Shown in pieces: positions 62,964 to 64,000 of a stretch of DNA of 64,000 nucleotides (within the stretch, counting starts at the first letter, position 1; each line of letters starts with the position of its first letter). The DNA lies in contig JAJEKB010019266.1 of NCBI GenBank assembly GCA_022393335.1, forward strand, positions 45,183-109,182. The letters are read 5' to 3'. The translations under genes and the position numbers were made by a program. This DNA is from Macrotrachela quadricornifera. Taxonomy: Eukaryota > Rotifera > Eurotatoria > Philodinida > Philodinidae. Under the pieces are notes generated by a model. The model ran no database searches. It had not been told where the DNA came from and saw only the letters and a program-made list of their open reading frames with translations.

Positions 62964-64000
62964 TTATATTCGTTCCTTCAATAACGCGTTGTTTTTGACC
63001 ATTTCTTCGATGCGCTGCTTTAGACTAAAATTGATTTTATACGGCGTGAGCTCCAAGACGGTGACTGTCTGTTTTCAAAAAGTGAGTCCATAGGTAATTA
63101 ACAAGAAAATCGATACGATTCATATTACTTTGTTTTGTTCTAAAGCAGCAGCTAAATGTTGTGCTCCTTCATCACTGAATTCATTGCTCCCGAGGTTCAA
63201 CGTGGTAAGTGTCTGTAAAATAGGAAATGCATAGGCGAATACGCAGAAGATTGATGTAACTTCTATTACGTTGTTTTTTTGTAAAGCAGCGGCTAAATGT
63301 TGTACTCCTTGCGTACCAATATGATTGAACTCGAGGTTCAATGTGGTGAGTATCTGTATAAATAGTGAGTGCATAGGCGAATAAACAGAAGATAGATGTC
63401 ATTCATAGTACTTTGTTTTGTTCTAAAGCAGCGGCTAAATGTTGTACTCCTTCGTCACCGATTCCATTGTCCCTGATGTTCAATGTGGTGAGTGTCTGTG
63501 TAAAGAAGTGAGCGGATAGATGAATAAGAAGAAGATTGATGTGATTCATATTACTTTGTTTTTTTGTAAAGCAGCAGCTAAATGTTGTGCTCCTTGTGGA
63601 CCGATTTGATTAAACTCGACGTTCAATGTGGTGAGTATCTGTGTAGAAGAGTGAGTGCATAGGCGAATACGGAAAAGATAGATGTGATTTATACAGCACC
63701 CGCGCGAGCGGGGGAATGAGAGAGTGTACACCCCCTCAATAATTGGAAATTTTTCGTTTTTTTCAGCGACGAGAGCAGATTTGGAACAAATTTTGTGTTT
63801 TTTTAAAGAAATTTTGCTTGAAATACTCTTTTACACCTCGCAAAAAATTTTATATCCTTTCAAAACCCGCTACATCCCACCCCCGATCTTAGATCCTTCG
63901 CGCGGGCACTGGATTTATATTACTTCGTTATGTTCTAATGCAGTGGCTAAATGTTGTGCTCCTTGTTGACCGATTCGATTGTTCCCGATGCTCAATGTGG
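62964..64000 (-). CDS. Leucine-rich-repeat protein (RI/NOD3-type LRRs), 5' partial
   Basis: The last exon (63068..62964, ending NNALLKERI) follows a run of repeat exons, each exactly 84 bp and 28 codons in phase 0: 63212..63129, 63353..63270, 63495..63412, 63638..63555 and the partial 64000..63924. A unit reads TLTTLNLGSNEFSDEGAQHL followed by AAALEQNK. This is the ribonuclease-inhibitor/NOD3 type of LRR, a protein-binding scaffold. All introns are phase 0 and 56-60 bp except one enlarged by a MITE. Any N-terminal effector domain, for example a NACHT, lies outside the window. All visible repeat exons are open and spliceable, so the gene looks alive. Confidence 0.85.
63694..63911. mobile_element. 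218-bp hAT-like MITE with 8-bp target duplication
   Basis: The ends are inverted, CAGCACCCGCGCGA on the left and CAGTGCCCGCGCGA on the right as complement: 12 of 14 bases. It is flanked by exact GATTTATA duplications at 63686..63693 and 63912..63919. Neighbouring introns of the same LRR array carry the matching uninterrupted site (GTGATTCATATTACTTTG), so the insertion is unambiguous. An 8-bp duplication and CAG-starting ends suit the hAT superfamily. There is no coding capacity. Its GC-rich ends stand out from the host sequence. Confidence 0.93.

Noticed and set aside
63724..63969. 81-residue plus-strand frame at the right edge
   Set aside because: It spans the MITE and the antisense of an LRR exon and has no homology-like features.

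Overview
The window reads as nuclear DNA of a small, intron-rich invertebrate, most probably a bdelloid rotifer. It is very AT-rich. Most introns are 45-80 bp GT..AG introns, genes sit close together on both strands, and the standard genetic code is used. The gene families are metazoan. The placement is inferred from gene style and from family content (LDLa proteins, one-repeat-per-exon LRR genes, many small inverted-repeat elements). No rRNA, tRNA or species marker is present to confirm it.

Layout from left to right. 1-2087 (-): LDL-receptor class A/EGF secreted or receptor protein, running off the left edge. 2.8-4.5 kb: two adjacent foldback (long inverted repeat) elements. 5.1-17.8 kb: a dense block of small genes: PGAP2 (-), SNX3 (+), a WWE-PARP mono-ADP-ribosyltransferase (-), GAR1 (+), TMEM144 (-), PHYHD1 (+), a mucin-like membrane protein (-), a 62-residue tail-anchored protein (+) and a GLTP-fold lipid carrier (-). 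18.1-18.9 kb: an inverted-repeat element related to one inside the DGK gene. 19.2-22.2 kb (-): eIF1 and V-ATPase subunit B. 22.9-32.9 kb (+): a putatively myristoylated orphan, a zinc-finger/IRG-like GTPase, histidine ammonia-lyase and a Cys-loop ligand-gated channel. 33.5-38.0 kb (-): type I diacylglycerol kinase. 38.0-41.7 kb: a gene-poor, simple-repeat-rich stretch. 41.7-49.9 kb (-): a KIF13-like kinesin tail with CAP-Gly but no motor domain. 50.3-54.7 kb (+): SNX9-family SH3-PX-BAR protein. 54.8-58.9 kb (-): RRN3/TIF-IA with an in-frame stop near its C-terminus. 58.9-63.0 kb: gene-poor. 63.0-64.0 kb (-): the 3' end of an LRR gene built of 84-bp exons, running off the right edge.

The genes do not form one pathway. 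Several concern membrane lipids and trafficking (PGAP2, SNX3, GLTP-like, DGK, SNX9, KIF13-like, V-ATPase). Others are housekeeping (GAR1, eIF1, RRN3) or metabolic (HAL, PHYHD1). The candidates for something undescribed are: the 989-residue protein joining a PB1-like region, an eight-cysteine zinc module, an IRG-like GTPase and membrane segments; the headless kinesin-3 tail gene; the RRN3 gene with conserved, correctly spliced coding sequence beyond a stop codon; and a 218-bp hAT-like MITE caught in one unit of a tandem exon array, with an exact 8-bp target duplication and empty paralogous sites beside it. Exon coordinates are my own reading of splice sites and reading frame. They are checked for phase in the genes where exons are listed, and approximate elsewhere.
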